The translations under genes and the position numbers were made by a program. A DNA stretch of 64,000 nucleotides from Tepidicaulis sp002389665 (GTDB lineage: Bacteria; Pseudomonadota; Alphaproteobacteria; Parvibaculales; Parvibaculaceae). Shown here piece by piece: positions 41,973 through 49,855 of the stretch. Location of the stretch: assembly GCF_965222285.1 (NCBI RefSeq), contig NZ_OZ244942.1, positions 1,240,001-1,304,000 on the forward strand, given 5' to 3'. The notes under the pieces were generated by a model. That model was given only the letters and a program-made list of their open reading frames with translations. It was not told where the DNA came from and did no database searches. Position 1 is the stretch's first letter, and the number at the start of each line of letters is the position of its first letter.

Positions 41973-42307
41973 GGGGCAGCGTTCTCCACAAAAGCGGTGA
42001 GGCGGTCCAGTCCGTCGGACCAGAAGCGCGCATAACGGGTGAGCCAGTCCATGGCATCCTCCATGGGGCCCGCTTGAAGTTCACAGGAGACGATCCGGCC
42101 GGACTTGTTGCGGCTGACCAGCCCCGCCTCGGTGAGCACATTGAGATGCTTCATCACGGCGGGAAGAGACATGTCGAACGGCCGGGCAAGATCGCTGACC
42201 GAGAGGGGCGTATCCGCTTCCTCCAGCCGGGCAAGCAGCGCGCGCCGGGTCGGATCGGCGAGCGCGGCGAAAGTGCGGTCCAATGCGGCATCGTCATACT
42301 TAACCAT
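41870..42307 (-). CDS. ArsR family winged-helix regulator
   Basis: From ATG 42307 this is a 145-residue protein. LADPTRRALLARLEEADTPL and VSDLARPFDMSLPAVMKHLN define the winged-helix domain; the metal motif is absent. The last 35 residues (Pro/Ser/Arg/Lys-rich) are not family-like and overlap the SRPBCC gene by 103 bp, so the tail may be run-on after loss of the original stop. The ATG lies inside a perfect palindrome and has no ribosome binding site, so translation may be leaderless. It is a paralogue of the ArsR at 27980. Confidence 0.87.
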   Translation of the reverse strand: MVKYDDAALDRTFAALADPTRRALLARLEEADTPLSVSDLARPFDMSLPAVMKHLNVLTEAGLVSRNKSGRIVSCELQAGPMEDAMDWLTRYARFWSDGLDRLTAFVENAAPCPPSNTPNRASRSKDASKPRRKKSSPPGRNRNK

Positions 42308-42317
42308 GAGGTTAAGT
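42298..42317. promoter_or_regulatory. Palindromic operator overlapping the arsR-type start codon
   Basis: ACTTAACC (42298-42305) and GGTTAAGT (42310-42317) are exact reverse complements around a 4-nt spacer. The start codon of the ArsR gene (42307-42305) lies within it, as expected for autorepression. It differs in sequence from the palindrome upstream of the other ArsR gene. Confidence 0.7.
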
Positions 42318-42419
42318 GTTGTGGCGAAGCGGCAGAATGTCAAGTGCCCGTGCGATTGCGGGATGCAACATTCAGCCAAGATGTTGAAAGGGATAGAGAA
42401 TTTTCTCAGGAAGTTGCCT

Positions 42420-42512
42420 GGACCCCGGCTCTGAGGCCGGGGTGACGGCGTCATGTGTGGCAAAGCGATTGCCATTTACCGCGCCTGTCACCCCGGGCTT
42501 GACCCGAGGTCC
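42420..42512. repeat. Two copies of the GTCACCCCGG palindromic element
   Basis: Copy one, 42420-42446, reads GGACCCCGGC...CCGGGGTGAC. Copy two, 42487-42512, reads GTCACCCCGGGC...GAGGTCC in the opposite sense. Together they form an inverted pair in the gap between the ArsR and SDR genes. The same element occurs at several other intergenic sites in this window. Confidence 0.7.
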
Positions 42513-42539
42513 ATGCGGCAATCAACAAAGCAGAGAAAA

Positions 42540-43253
42540 CTATCGCCGCTCGAAGGCCACGATCTCGCCGGTCTTTTTATAATCGGGCGAGGCAAGTTCG
42601 AGAAAGAGCGGGGCAAGTTCCGCCGGGCGGGGCAGGGTGGAGGGGTCTTCGCCCGGCATGGCTTTCGCGCGCATGGCGGTTGCCACGGGGCCGGGGCTGA
42701 CGAGATTGATCCGCATCGCGGTCTTCTCGTTCTCATGGGCCCAGGTTTTGACAAGCGCGTTGAGCGCGGCTTTGGTCGCCGAATAGATGCCCCAGAACGG
42801 ACGGCATTTATCGGCAGCGCCGGAGGTCACGAAAATCGCCCGGCCCGCATCGGAGCGGCGCAGCAAGGGATCGAGCGAGCGGATCAGTCGGTAATTCGCC
42901 GTTACATTGATGGTGAGTACCTGCTCCCATTCTTTCGGCTCGATATGGCCTACCGGCGTGAGCACGCCCAGAAGCCCCGCATTGCCGACCAGAATGTCGA
43001 GCTTGCCCCAGCGCTCATAGATCATGCCGCCCAGCCGGTCGATGGCGTCGAGGTCTTTCAGGTCGAGCGGCACGAGCGTCGCCTTGCCGCCGATCTTCTG
43101 AATCTCGTCATCCACTTCCTCGAGGGCGCCAACGGTGCGGGCGACGAGAATGACATGCGCGCCTTCCGCTGCCATGGCCAGCGCCACGGCCCGGCCAATG
43201 CCGCGCGAGGCGCCCGTAATCAAGGCAAGCCTGTTTTCCAGTCGGCCGGTCAT
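42540..43253 (-). CDS. Short-chain dehydrogenase/reductase
   Basis: This 237-residue SDR has the NAD(P)-binding TGASRGIGRAVALAMA motif (about 13-28), the NAG motif in LVGNAGLLG and the catalytic YSATK with a Ser upstream in VTSGAA. All catalytic positions are present. The Arg after the first beta strand (VARTVGAL) suggests NADP preference. It is downstream of purF on the same strand with a 30-bp gap and may be co-transcribed, a pairing common in alphaproteobacteria. Substrate unknown. Confidence 0.9.
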   Translation of the reverse strand: MTGRLENRLALITGASRGIGRAVALAMAAEGAHVILVARTVGALEEVDDEIQKIGGKATLVPLDLKDLDAIDRLGGMIYERWGKLDILVGNAGLLGVLTPVGHIEPKEWEQVLTINVTANYRLIRSLDPLLRRSDAGRAIFVTSGAADKCRPFWGIYSATKAALNALVKTWAHENEKTAMRINLVSPGPVATAMRAKAMPGEDPSTLPRPAELAPLFLELASPDYKKTGEIVAFERR

Positions 43254-43283
43254 GGCAACTCTCTAAAAGGGGCGGAAGGGGCC

Positions 43284-44831
43284 TTACGCTATTTCCGCCA
43301 GAAGGGACAATTGGTCGGACCGCTTGGCACCGGTCAGGTCGGTCAGCTTCGTCGGGTAGCAGCCGGTGAAGCAATGGTCGGTGAGCTGGGGCGCATCCTC
43401 GTCGCGGTACTCATAGCCCATCGCCCGGTAAAGGCCGGGAACCGAAATGAAGGCCAGCGTGTCGACACCGATATATTTGCGCATGCCTTCCACGTCGTAA
43501 TTGGCCGCGAGAAGCTGTTCCTTGTTCGGCGTGTCGATGCCGTAGAAATCCGGATGCGTGATGGGCGGGCTGGCGATGCGCATATGCACTTCCTTGGCGC
43601 CGGCTTCATACATCATCTTCACGATCTTCACCGAGGTCGTGCCGCGCACGATACTGTCATCGACAAGCACGATGCGCTTGCCCTCGACGAGCGCGCGGTT
43701 GGCATTGTGCTTCAGCTTCACCCCCAGCGCGCGTATGTGCTGGGAGGGTTCGATGAAGGTGCGGCCCACATAATGGTTGCGGATGATGCCGAGCTCGAAG
43801 GGAATGCCCGCTTCCAGCCCGTAGCCGATCGCCGCCGGCACGCCGCTGTCGGGCACCGGAATGACCATGTCGGAGGGCACGTGGGATTCGCGGGCGAGCT
43901 CGTGCCCCATCTTCTTGCGCACATCGTAAACGCTCTTGCCGCCGATCACGCTGTCGGGGCGCGCGAAATAGATAAACTCGAAAACGCAGGGGCGCGAATG
44001 GGCGTTGGGGAAGGGATGAATGCTCTCGATCCCGTCCTTGGTGCAGACCACCACTTCGCCGGGCTCGACTTCCCGCACGAATTTCGCGCCGATAATGTCG
44101 AGCGCCACGGTTTCCGAACACAGAATGGGCGCACCGTGCAGCTCGCCCAGAATAAGCGGACGGATGCCGAGCGGGTCGCGCGCGCCGATCAGCTTCTTGT
44201 TGGTCAGCGCGACCAGCGCATAAGCGCCCTCCACCTGCTGCAGCGCGTCGATGAAGCGGTCCATCACATGCGCGCCGGAGGAGCGGGCGACATGCTGAAG
44301 AATGACTTCCGTATCCGAGGTGGACTGGAAGATCGCCCCCTGGCGCACCAGCTCGTTGCGCAGCGTGACCGCGTTAGTCAAATTTCCGTTATGTGCCACG
44401 GCAAAGCCGCCGCCCCACAGGTCCGCGAAGAGCGGCTGGACGTTGCGCAGCAGCGTTTCGCCCTGAGTCGAATAGCGCACATGGCCGACGGCGGACGTGC
44501 CGGTCAGCCGGTCGATCACGGATTGGCGGGTGAAATGGTCCCCCACCAGCCCGAGGCGGCGCTCGGAATGGAACTGCTTGCCGTCATAAGAGACGATCCC
44601 GGCCGCTTCCTGGCCGCGGTGCTGCAGGGCGTGCAGCCCCAGCGTTGTCAGCGCGGCGGCGTCCGGATGGTTGAAAATCCCGAAAACCCCGCACTCTTCG
44701 CGCAGTTTGTCGGCATTAAGCTCATCATCGAGGATATAGGTCGGCTCGCTGATGGCCGGGGCGGCAGACGAGGCTGCGAAGGGCAGGCTCATCTGTTCTG
44801 GTACGTCGTCAGTACGGGGCATCGAAACCAT
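43284..44831 (-). CDS. purF: Amidophosphoribosyltransferase
   Basis: This 515-residue PurF has the N-terminal nucleophile glutaminase motif EECGVFGIF (Cys about residue 48, after a propeptide or N-terminal extension) and the HNGNLTN segment. The PRTase domain contains VPDSGVPAAIGY and IVLVDDSIVRGTTS, the PRPP-binding loop. It catalyses the first step of purine synthesis from PRPP and glutamine. The unusually long leader before the Cys may be trimmed. Start 44831 or 44822 cannot be separated. cvpA lies 26 bp upstream, the usual cvpA-purF order. Confidence 0.95.
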   Translation of the reverse strand: MVSMPRTDDVPEQMSLPFAASSAAPAISEPTYILDDELNADKLREECGVFGIFNHPDAAALTTLGLHALQHRGQEAAGIVSYDGKQFHSERRLGLVGDHFTRQSVIDRLTGTSAVGHVRYSTQGETLLRNVQPLFADLWGGGFAVAHNGNLTNAVTLRNELVRQGAIFQSTSDTEVILQHVARSSGAHVMDRFIDALQQVEGAYALVALTNKKLIGARDPLGIRPLILGELHGAPILCSETVALDIIGAKFVREVEPGEVVVCTKDGIESIHPFPNAHSRPCVFEFIYFARPDSVIGGKSVYDVRKKMGHELARESHVPSDMVIPVPDSGVPAAIGYGLEAGIPFELGIIRNHYVGRTFIEPSQHIRALGVKLKHNANRALVEGKRIVLVDDSIVRGTTSVKIVKMMYEAGAKEVHMRIASPPITHPDFYGIDTPNKEQLLAANYDVEGMRKYIGVDTLAFISVPGLYRAMGYEYRDEDAPQLTDHCFTGCYPTKLTDLTGAKRSDQLSLLAEIA

Positions 44832-44857
44832 TATTCTGGGGCATCGCCGTTCGGCCT

Positions 44858-45484
44858 CTATTCGTTGACGGTCGTGTCAAACAACTGATCGAGGCCCTGT
44901 CGCTCGCTAGGCTTATAACCTTTTCCGTTGCTTGTGTCAGCGTCTGATTGTCGCGCCGCCCCATCTGTTTCAGATCGGGACCCGCGCTCGAAAGTGGGGC
45001 GCACATCGTCCCGGTCGGGCATGAGATCGGCGAGCGCCAGCGCCGTGCTCTCCACAATGGGCGTAAGCCGGGCTTTTGCCAGCCATTCGGGGTGCTCGGA
45101 GCGGTCCGGCACCAGCCAGATGAAGAAGAGATAGGCGATCGCGATCACAATTAAACCGCGCGCCGCCCCGAAAATCAGTCCCAGCGCCCGGTCGAGGGGC
45201 CCCGGCTCGCCCGCCCGCATGCGCGAGGCCCAGCGGTAGGTGAACATGGAAGCGACAAGGTAAACCGCGGTAAAAATGCCGCCCGCCGTCACCACGGCGG
45301 CGATCCACTCGGCGCTGAAAAAGTCCTGCGCGATGGGAAAGACGTAAGGATAAAGGAAGAGCGTCACCACCAGGCCGATGATCCAGGCGAGAACCGACAG
45401 CATTTCGGCCACGAAGCCGCGCGCCGTCGCCAGCAGGCCCGAGAGAAGCACCAGAACGATGATGCCAATATCGAAAACGGTCAC
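44858..45484 (-). CDS. cvpA: CvpA family membrane protein
   Basis: This 208-residue protein has four transmembrane helices: FDIGIIVLVLLSGLLATARG with the typical GLLATARGFVAEML loop, LAWIIGLVVTLFLYPYVF, AVVTAGGIFTAVYLVASMFT and GLIVIAIAYLFFIWLVP. A hydrophilic C-terminal tail follows from about 150. CvpA is needed for colicin V production in E. coli and is linked to envelope homeostasis; its exact role is open. It lies just upstream of purF. Confidence 0.92.
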   Translation of the reverse strand: MTVFDIGIIVLVLLSGLLATARGFVAEMLSVLAWIIGLVVTLFLYPYVFPIAQDFFSAEWIAAVVTAGGIFTAVYLVASMFTYRWASRMRAGEPGPLDRALGLIFGAARGLIVIAIAYLFFIWLVPDRSEHPEWLAKARLTPIVESTALALADLMPDRDDVRPTFERGSRSETDGAARQSDADTSNGKGYKPSERQGLDQLFDTTVNE

Positions 45485-45531
45485 CTTGGTTCCCCCTATC
45501 CCCTATAGGCACAATAACGAGGCATAAGCGC

Positions 45532-46914
45532 TCATGAAACCGATAGATGTGCAATTAGCCCGCCAAGATCCGCGATCTCGAAAATCTCCAGCCCCTGGGC
45601 GTCCGGGCGCTGGCTGGACGGGCTTTTGGGTAAAATCGCCCGTTTAAATCCGAGTTTCGCCGCTTCCTTCAGGCGGCTTTCCGTCTGGCTGACCGGACGC
45701 ACGGCGCCCGAGAGGCTGATCTCGCCGAAAAGCACCGTATCGGCGGGAATGGTCTTGTTGGACAGCGAGGAAATCAGCGCCCCGGCCACGGCAAGGTCCG
45801 CTGCCGGTTCCACGATCCGCAGGCCCCCCGCCACATTGAGATAGACGTCCTGGCCGCTCAAGGAAAGCCCGCAGCGCGCATCGAGCACCGCCAGCACCAT
45901 GGAAAGGCGGCCCGAATCCCAGCCCACCACGGCGCGGCGCGGATTGCCGAGGCCGCTATCGGCCACCAGCGCCTGCAGCTCCACGAGCACGGGCCGTGTG
46001 CCCTCGATCCCGGCAAAGACCGCCGTGCCGCTTGTCTCCCGGTCCCGCTCGCCGAGGAACAGGGCGGAGGGGTTGGAAACCTCGGCAAGGCCAAGCTCGC
46101 CCATCTCGAACACGCCGATCTCGTTCGTCGGCCCGAAACGGTTTTTGACCGCGCGCAGAATACGGAAATGGTGCCCGCGCTCGCCTTCGAAATAGAGCAC
46201 CGTATCGACCATGTGTTCCATGACGCGGGGGCCCGCGATCTGGCCGTCCTTGGTGACATGGCCGACAATGATCACTGCCGCGCCCGACTTCTTGCCGAAG
46301 CGCACCAGCTCCTGGGCGCAGGCGCGCACCTGGCCGACCGTGCCCGGTGCCGATTCGAGACTGTCCGTCCACATGGTCTGGATGGAATCGATCACCACCA
46401 CATCCGGCCGGTCCTCGCCGTCCAGCGTTGCGATAATGTCCTTGAGGTTGGTTTCCGCGCCGAGCGCCACGGCGCTGTCGGCAAGGCCGAGACGGCGCGC
46501 GCGCATGCGCACCTGGTCGATTGCTTCTTCGCCGGAAATATAAACCGCTTCCAGCTTACGCCTGGCAAAGGCCGCCATGGCCTGCAGAAGAAGCGTGGAT
46601 TTACCGATACCCGGATCGCCGCCCACGAGCAAGACAGAACCCGGCACAAGGCCGCCGCCGCATACCCGGTCGAATTCCTCGATGCCGGAAAGATGGCGCG
46701 GTGTTTCCGTCAACTCGCCGTCCATAGCGACGAGTTTGATCTGCCGGCCCTTCTTGCCACCGGCCTTGGCGGGCGGCCCGCCGGCAACGCCGGAGGTTTC
46801 GGGCACTTCTTCGGAGATCGAGTTCCATTCGCCGCAAGCCTCGCAGCGGCCCACCCAGCGCGCATAAACCGCGCCGCAGCTTTGGCAAACGAACTGCGTC
46901 TTCGCGCGCGCCAT
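45532..46914 (-). CDS. radA: DNA repair protein RadA
   Basis: This 460-residue RadA has an N-terminal zinc finger (CQSCGAVYARWVGRCEACGEW), a RecA-like core with Walker A GGDPGIGKST near residue 97, the RadA signature KNRFGPTNEIGVFEM (KNRFG) and a C-terminal Lon-like domain with GGLRIVEPAADLAV. It is a DNA helicase-like branch-migration factor in homologous recombination. It is followed by cvpA after 47 bp on the same strand. Confidence 0.95.
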   Translation of the reverse strand: MARAKTQFVCQSCGAVYARWVGRCEACGEWNSISEEVPETSGVAGGPPAKAGGKKGRQIKLVAMDGELTETPRHLSGIEEFDRVCGGGLVPGSVLLVGGDPGIGKSTLLLQAMAAFARRKLEAVYISGEEAIDQVRMRARRLGLADSAVALGAETNLKDIIATLDGEDRPDVVVIDSIQTMWTDSLESAPGTVGQVRACAQELVRFGKKSGAAVIIVGHVTKDGQIAGPRVMEHMVDTVLYFEGERGHHFRILRAVKNRFGPTNEIGVFEMGELGLAEVSNPSALFLGERDRETSGTAVFAGIEGTRPVLVELQALVADSGLGNPRRAVVGWDSGRLSMVLAVLDARCGLSLSGQDVYLNVAGGLRIVEPAADLAVAGALISSLSNKTIPADTVLFGEISLSGAVRPVSQTESRLKEAAKLGFKRAILPKSPSSQRPDAQGLEIFEIADLGGLIAHLSVS

Positions 46915-46968
46915 CTCTCAGTGCCCTTGCAGGAAGAAAAACGGGGGCAGGGCGCATGGCTGCTGCAT

Positions 46969-46994
46969 GGACCCCGGGACAGGCCCGGGGTGAC
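46969..46994. repeat. GTCACCCCGG palindromic element
   Basis: GGACCCCGGGAC followed by AGGCCCGGGGTGAC forms an imperfect palindrome, the same element as in the 58.5-59.2 kb tandem array and at 42420-42512. It lies in the gap between mlaF and radA, and the neighbouring GCATGGACC and the run into GTGGG also match the array unit. Confidence 0.7.
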
Positions 46995-47044
46995 AGCCTT
47001 CAATGTGGGAACGGCACTGCGTCATCGCGTCTCTTTATTCAGCC

Positions 47045-47818
47045 TCACGGCTTCAGGATTTCCATCTGAATGGGACCTTCGGCGCGGCCATGGATGAACT
47101 GATCCACATATTCGTTGCCGCTATGGTCGACATCTTCCTTCTTGCCGTACCAGATGATCTCGCCCTTGTAGATCATGGCGATATAGTCGGCGATCTTGCG
47201 CGCGCTGGCCATGTCATGGGTGATGGAAAGTGTCGTTGCGCCGAGATCCTGCACGCGCTCGATGATCAGATCGTTGATCACATCGGCCATGATCGGATCG
47301 AGGCCCGTGGTCGGCTCGTCGAAGAAAATGATTTCCGGTGCCGTGGCGATGGCGCGGGCAAGGCCGACGCGCTTTTGCATGCCGCCTGAAAGTTCGGCCG
47401 GATAAAGCTCGCCCACTTCCGCGCCCATGCCGACTTTGGCGAGCGTGTCGATGGCGATTTCTTTGGCTTCTTTGCGGCGCATGTTCTGACCCTGGATAAG
47501 GCCGAAGCCGACATTCTCCCAGACCGGCAGACTGTCGAAAAGCGCGCCGCCTTGAAAGAGCATGCCGAATTTCTTCAGCACGTCTTCCTTGCGGTTGGCC
47601 GGCAGGCGCATCACGTCCTCGCCGTCCACCTCGATGGAGCCGCTATCGGGTTTGACGATGCCGAGCACGCTTTTCAGCATGACGGACTTGCCGGTACCCG
47701 AGCCGCCGATCACCACGACGGACTTGCCCTTCGGCACGGTCAGGTTGATGCCGTTCAGCACCACTTTGGAGCCGAAGCGTTTGTGCACATCCGTGAGTTT
47801 GAGTTTGGCCTCTTCCAT
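47045..47818 (-). CDS. mlaF: Mla-type ABC transporter ATP-binding protein
   Basis: With ATG 47818 (AAGGA just upstream) the protein has 257 residues. Walker A is GGSGTGKSV, the Q-loop lies in GMLFQGGALFDSLPVWENVG, the signature is LSGGMQKRVGLARA and Walker B is IIFFDEPTTGLDP. The Q-loop sequence FQGGALFDSL is typical of MlaF. It powers lipid trafficking across the envelope with MlaE, located 37 bp upstream on the same strand. mlaD is not adjacent. Confidence 0.92.
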   Translation of the reverse strand: MEEAKLKLTDVHKRFGSKVVLNGINLTVPKGKSVVVIGGSGTGKSVMLKSVLGIVKPDSGSIEVDGEDVMRLPANRKEDVLKKFGMLFQGGALFDSLPVWENVGFGLIQGQNMRRKEAKEIAIDTLAKVGMGAEVGELYPAELSGGMQKRVGLARAIATAPEIIFFDEPTTGLDPIMADVINDLIIERVQDLGATTLSITHDMASARKIADYIAMIYKGEIIWYGKKEDVDHSGNEYVDQFIHGRAEGPIQMEILKP

Positions 47819-47855
47819 GTCGTCCTTTTTTCGTCTTAGCGCACGTAGCATGGCG

Positions 47856-48629
47856 TCAGGATGAGAAGAGCAGGGAGGTCATGACGTAGTTCGCCGCCAG
47901 AATGAAGATCGAAGCGGTCACCACGGCGTTCGTCGTCGCCCGGCCGACGCCTTGCGCGCCGCCCTTGCTGTTGAAGCCGTGGAAGCAGCCCATCAGCGCG
48001 ATGATGAAGCCGAACACCGCCGCCTTGATGAGGCCGGAGGTGATGTCGTCATATTCGAGGAAGTCGTAGGTATTCTTCACATAGACCCCGGCGTTGAAAT
48101 CGAGGGTCTGCGTGCCGACGATGAAACCGCCGAAAATACCGATCACATCGCCGATGAAAACCAGAAGCGGCAGGGTGAGGATCGCGGCCATGAGGCGCGG
48201 CACGACGAGATATTTATGCGGGTTCGTGGAAAGCGTGGACAGCGCGTCGATCTGTTCGGTCACGCGCATCGTGCCAAGCTCGGCGGCAATGGCGGCGCTG
48301 GCGCGTCCCGCTACCATCAGCCCGCCCAGAACCGGACCGAGCTCGCGCGTGATGCCGAGCGCCACGATGGTCGCCACAATGGTTTCGGAATTGAACTGAT
48401 CGCCGCCGTAATAAATCTGCAGCGCCAGCACGCCGCCCGTGAAAAAGGCGGTCAGCGCGACAACGGGCAGCGAGAAATAGCCGATGCGCAGCATCTGCTG
48501 GCCAATCTGGCGCCAGTAGAAGGGCGGGCGCAGCAAATGGCTGACCCCGACCCAGGCGAACAGTGCCAGCCGTCCCGTCTCCGCCAGTAGCGCCAGGACG
48601 ACGCGTCCCACGGCGGCAAAAATATTCAC
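47856..48629 (-). CDS. mlaE: MlaE family lipid ABC transporter permease
   Basis: This 257-residue permease has about five transmembrane helices and the MlaE landmarks FTGGVLALQIYYGGDQF, GITRELGPVLGGLMVAGR, ASAAIAAELGTMRVTEQIDA and VPRLMAAILTLPLLV. It forms the membrane part of a phospholipid transporter maintaining outer-membrane asymmetry. Its start overlaps the stop of alr by 4 bp (ATGA, 48626-48629). Confidence 0.94.
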   Translation of the reverse strand: MNIFAAVGRVVLALLAETGRLALFAWVGVSHLLRPPFYWRQIGQQMLRIGYFSLPVVALTAFFTGGVLALQIYYGGDQFNSETIVATIVALGITRELGPVLGGLMVAGRASAAIAAELGTMRVTEQIDALSTLSTNPHKYLVVPRLMAAILTLPLLVFIGDVIGIFGGFIVGTQTLDFNAGVYVKNTYDFLEYDDITSGLIKAAVFGFIIALMGCFHGFNSKGGAQGVGRATTNAVVTASIFILAANYVMTSLLFSS

Positions 48630-49855
48630 GTCTCGTCCCCTGAACGTTGCTGGGTCAATGATGCGGGGGCAGCCATGCCATGCGGCGCGGAATGCCCGGA
48701 TACAGCCGGTTTATACGTCCTATGGTAGCGGTTTCCCAAGCGCGTTAGCACTTCATAGCCAATTGTTCCGGCGGCTGTTGCAAGATGGTCAATGCTCACT
48801 CTAGCACCCAGGATTTCCGCCATATCTCCCACTTTGGGTAAATCCTTCGGGAGCGCGCTGACATCCGCCGTGATCAGGTCCATGGAAACGCGCCCGGCGA
48901 GCGGCACGCGGTACCCGCAAATCACAACTTCTGCTTGTTGTTTTTGATCCCCCACCCGGCGGAAAAACCCGTCCCCGTACCCTACCGCAATCGTGGCGAT
49001 TCGCATGGGGCCGTGGGCGGTAAAGGTGGCGCCATAGCCCACCGTCTCCCCCGCTTCCAAATGCCGGACCTGCAGGATGCGGCCCGAGGCATAGACGGCG
49101 GGCTCGAAAGGGCTTTCCCGGTGCTCATGCATGGGATTGCCGCCATAAAGCCCGATGCCGGGCCGCACGAGGTCGAAATGATAATCCGGCCCGAGAAAAA
49201 CCCCTGCCGTGTTGCAAAGGCTGGCGCGCGCTTCGGGAAAACGCGCGCGCAAGGCGCGGAAGCGCTCAAGCTGGCGCTCGTTCATTGGGCTTTCCGCTTC
49301 CTCGGCGCAGGCGAGATGGCTCATCACGAGCTCGACCTGAAGCGCGGCACGCGCCTCCTCATTCGCCAGCAGCCAGTCCGCTTCTTCCCGCTCGAGGCCG
49401 AGCCGGTTGATGCCCGTGTCGAAATGAAGACCGGCAGGCAGCTTGCCCGCGCTTTCAGAGTCTGCGCTCTGGGTAAAGGCAAGCCAGTCTTCGACCTGCG
49501 CGCGCGTCGCCAGCATGGGGGTAAGTCCATGCTCCGCATAAAGAGGACCGGCGCCCGCAAAGAACCCGTCCAGCACGTAAATCTGCGCGTGCGGCAGGAG
49601 CGCGCGCAGCCGCACCCCTTCCAAAGGTTCGGCGACGAAGAAGTCCGTACAGCCGGCTTCGGCTAAAACCGGCGCGACTTTTTCCATGCCAAGCCCGTAA
49701 GCATCGGCTTTGACGCAAGCGGCGGCTTTCGCCGCGCCCGCTTCCTTTGTGATGCGCCGGTAATTCTCCGCGATTGCGCCCAGATCGATGGTCAGGCTGC
49801 TGCCGCTCGCCGCCAGGGCCAGCGCGGGATCTATGTCGATGGGCGTGAGGCTCAA
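48626..49855 (-). CDS. alr: Alanine racemase
   Basis: This 409-residue fold-III PLP enzyme has the PLP-lysine in ACVKADAYGLGMEKV, HFDTGINRLGLE, a substrate-binding VRPGIGLYGGNP and the second catalytic Tyr in VGYGATFTA. The C-terminal domain contains GRVSMDLITADV. It makes D-alanine for peptidoglycan. It overlaps dnaB at one end and mlaE at the other by ATGA, forming a dnaB-alr-mlaE-mlaF operon. About 25 extra N-terminal residues precede the usual start region. Confidence 0.94.
   Translation of the reverse strand: MSLTPIDIDPALALAASGSSLTIDLGAIAENYRRITKEAGAAKAAACVKADAYGLGMEKVAPVLAEAGCTDFFVAEPLEGVRLRALLPHAQIYVLDGFFAGAGPLYAEHGLTPMLATRAQVEDWLAFTQSADSESAGKLPAGLHFDTGINRLGLEREEADWLLANEEARAALQVELVMSHLACAEEAESPMNERQLERFRALRARFPEARASLCNTAGVFLGPDYHFDLVRPGIGLYGGNPMHEHRESPFEPAVYASGRILQVRHLEAGETVGYGATFTAHGPMRIATIAVGYGDGFFRRVGDQKQQAEVVICGYRVPLAGRVSMDLITADVSALPKDLPKVGDMAEILGARVSIDHLATAAGTIGYEVLTRLGNRYHRTYKPAVSGHSAPHGMAAPASLTQQRSGDET

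Noticed and set aside
42453..44888. Long plus-strand open frame of about 800 codons opposite the SDR and purF
   Set aside because: It is antisense to purF and the SDR, which have full catalytic motifs; its His/Arg-rich translation has no recognisable domain.
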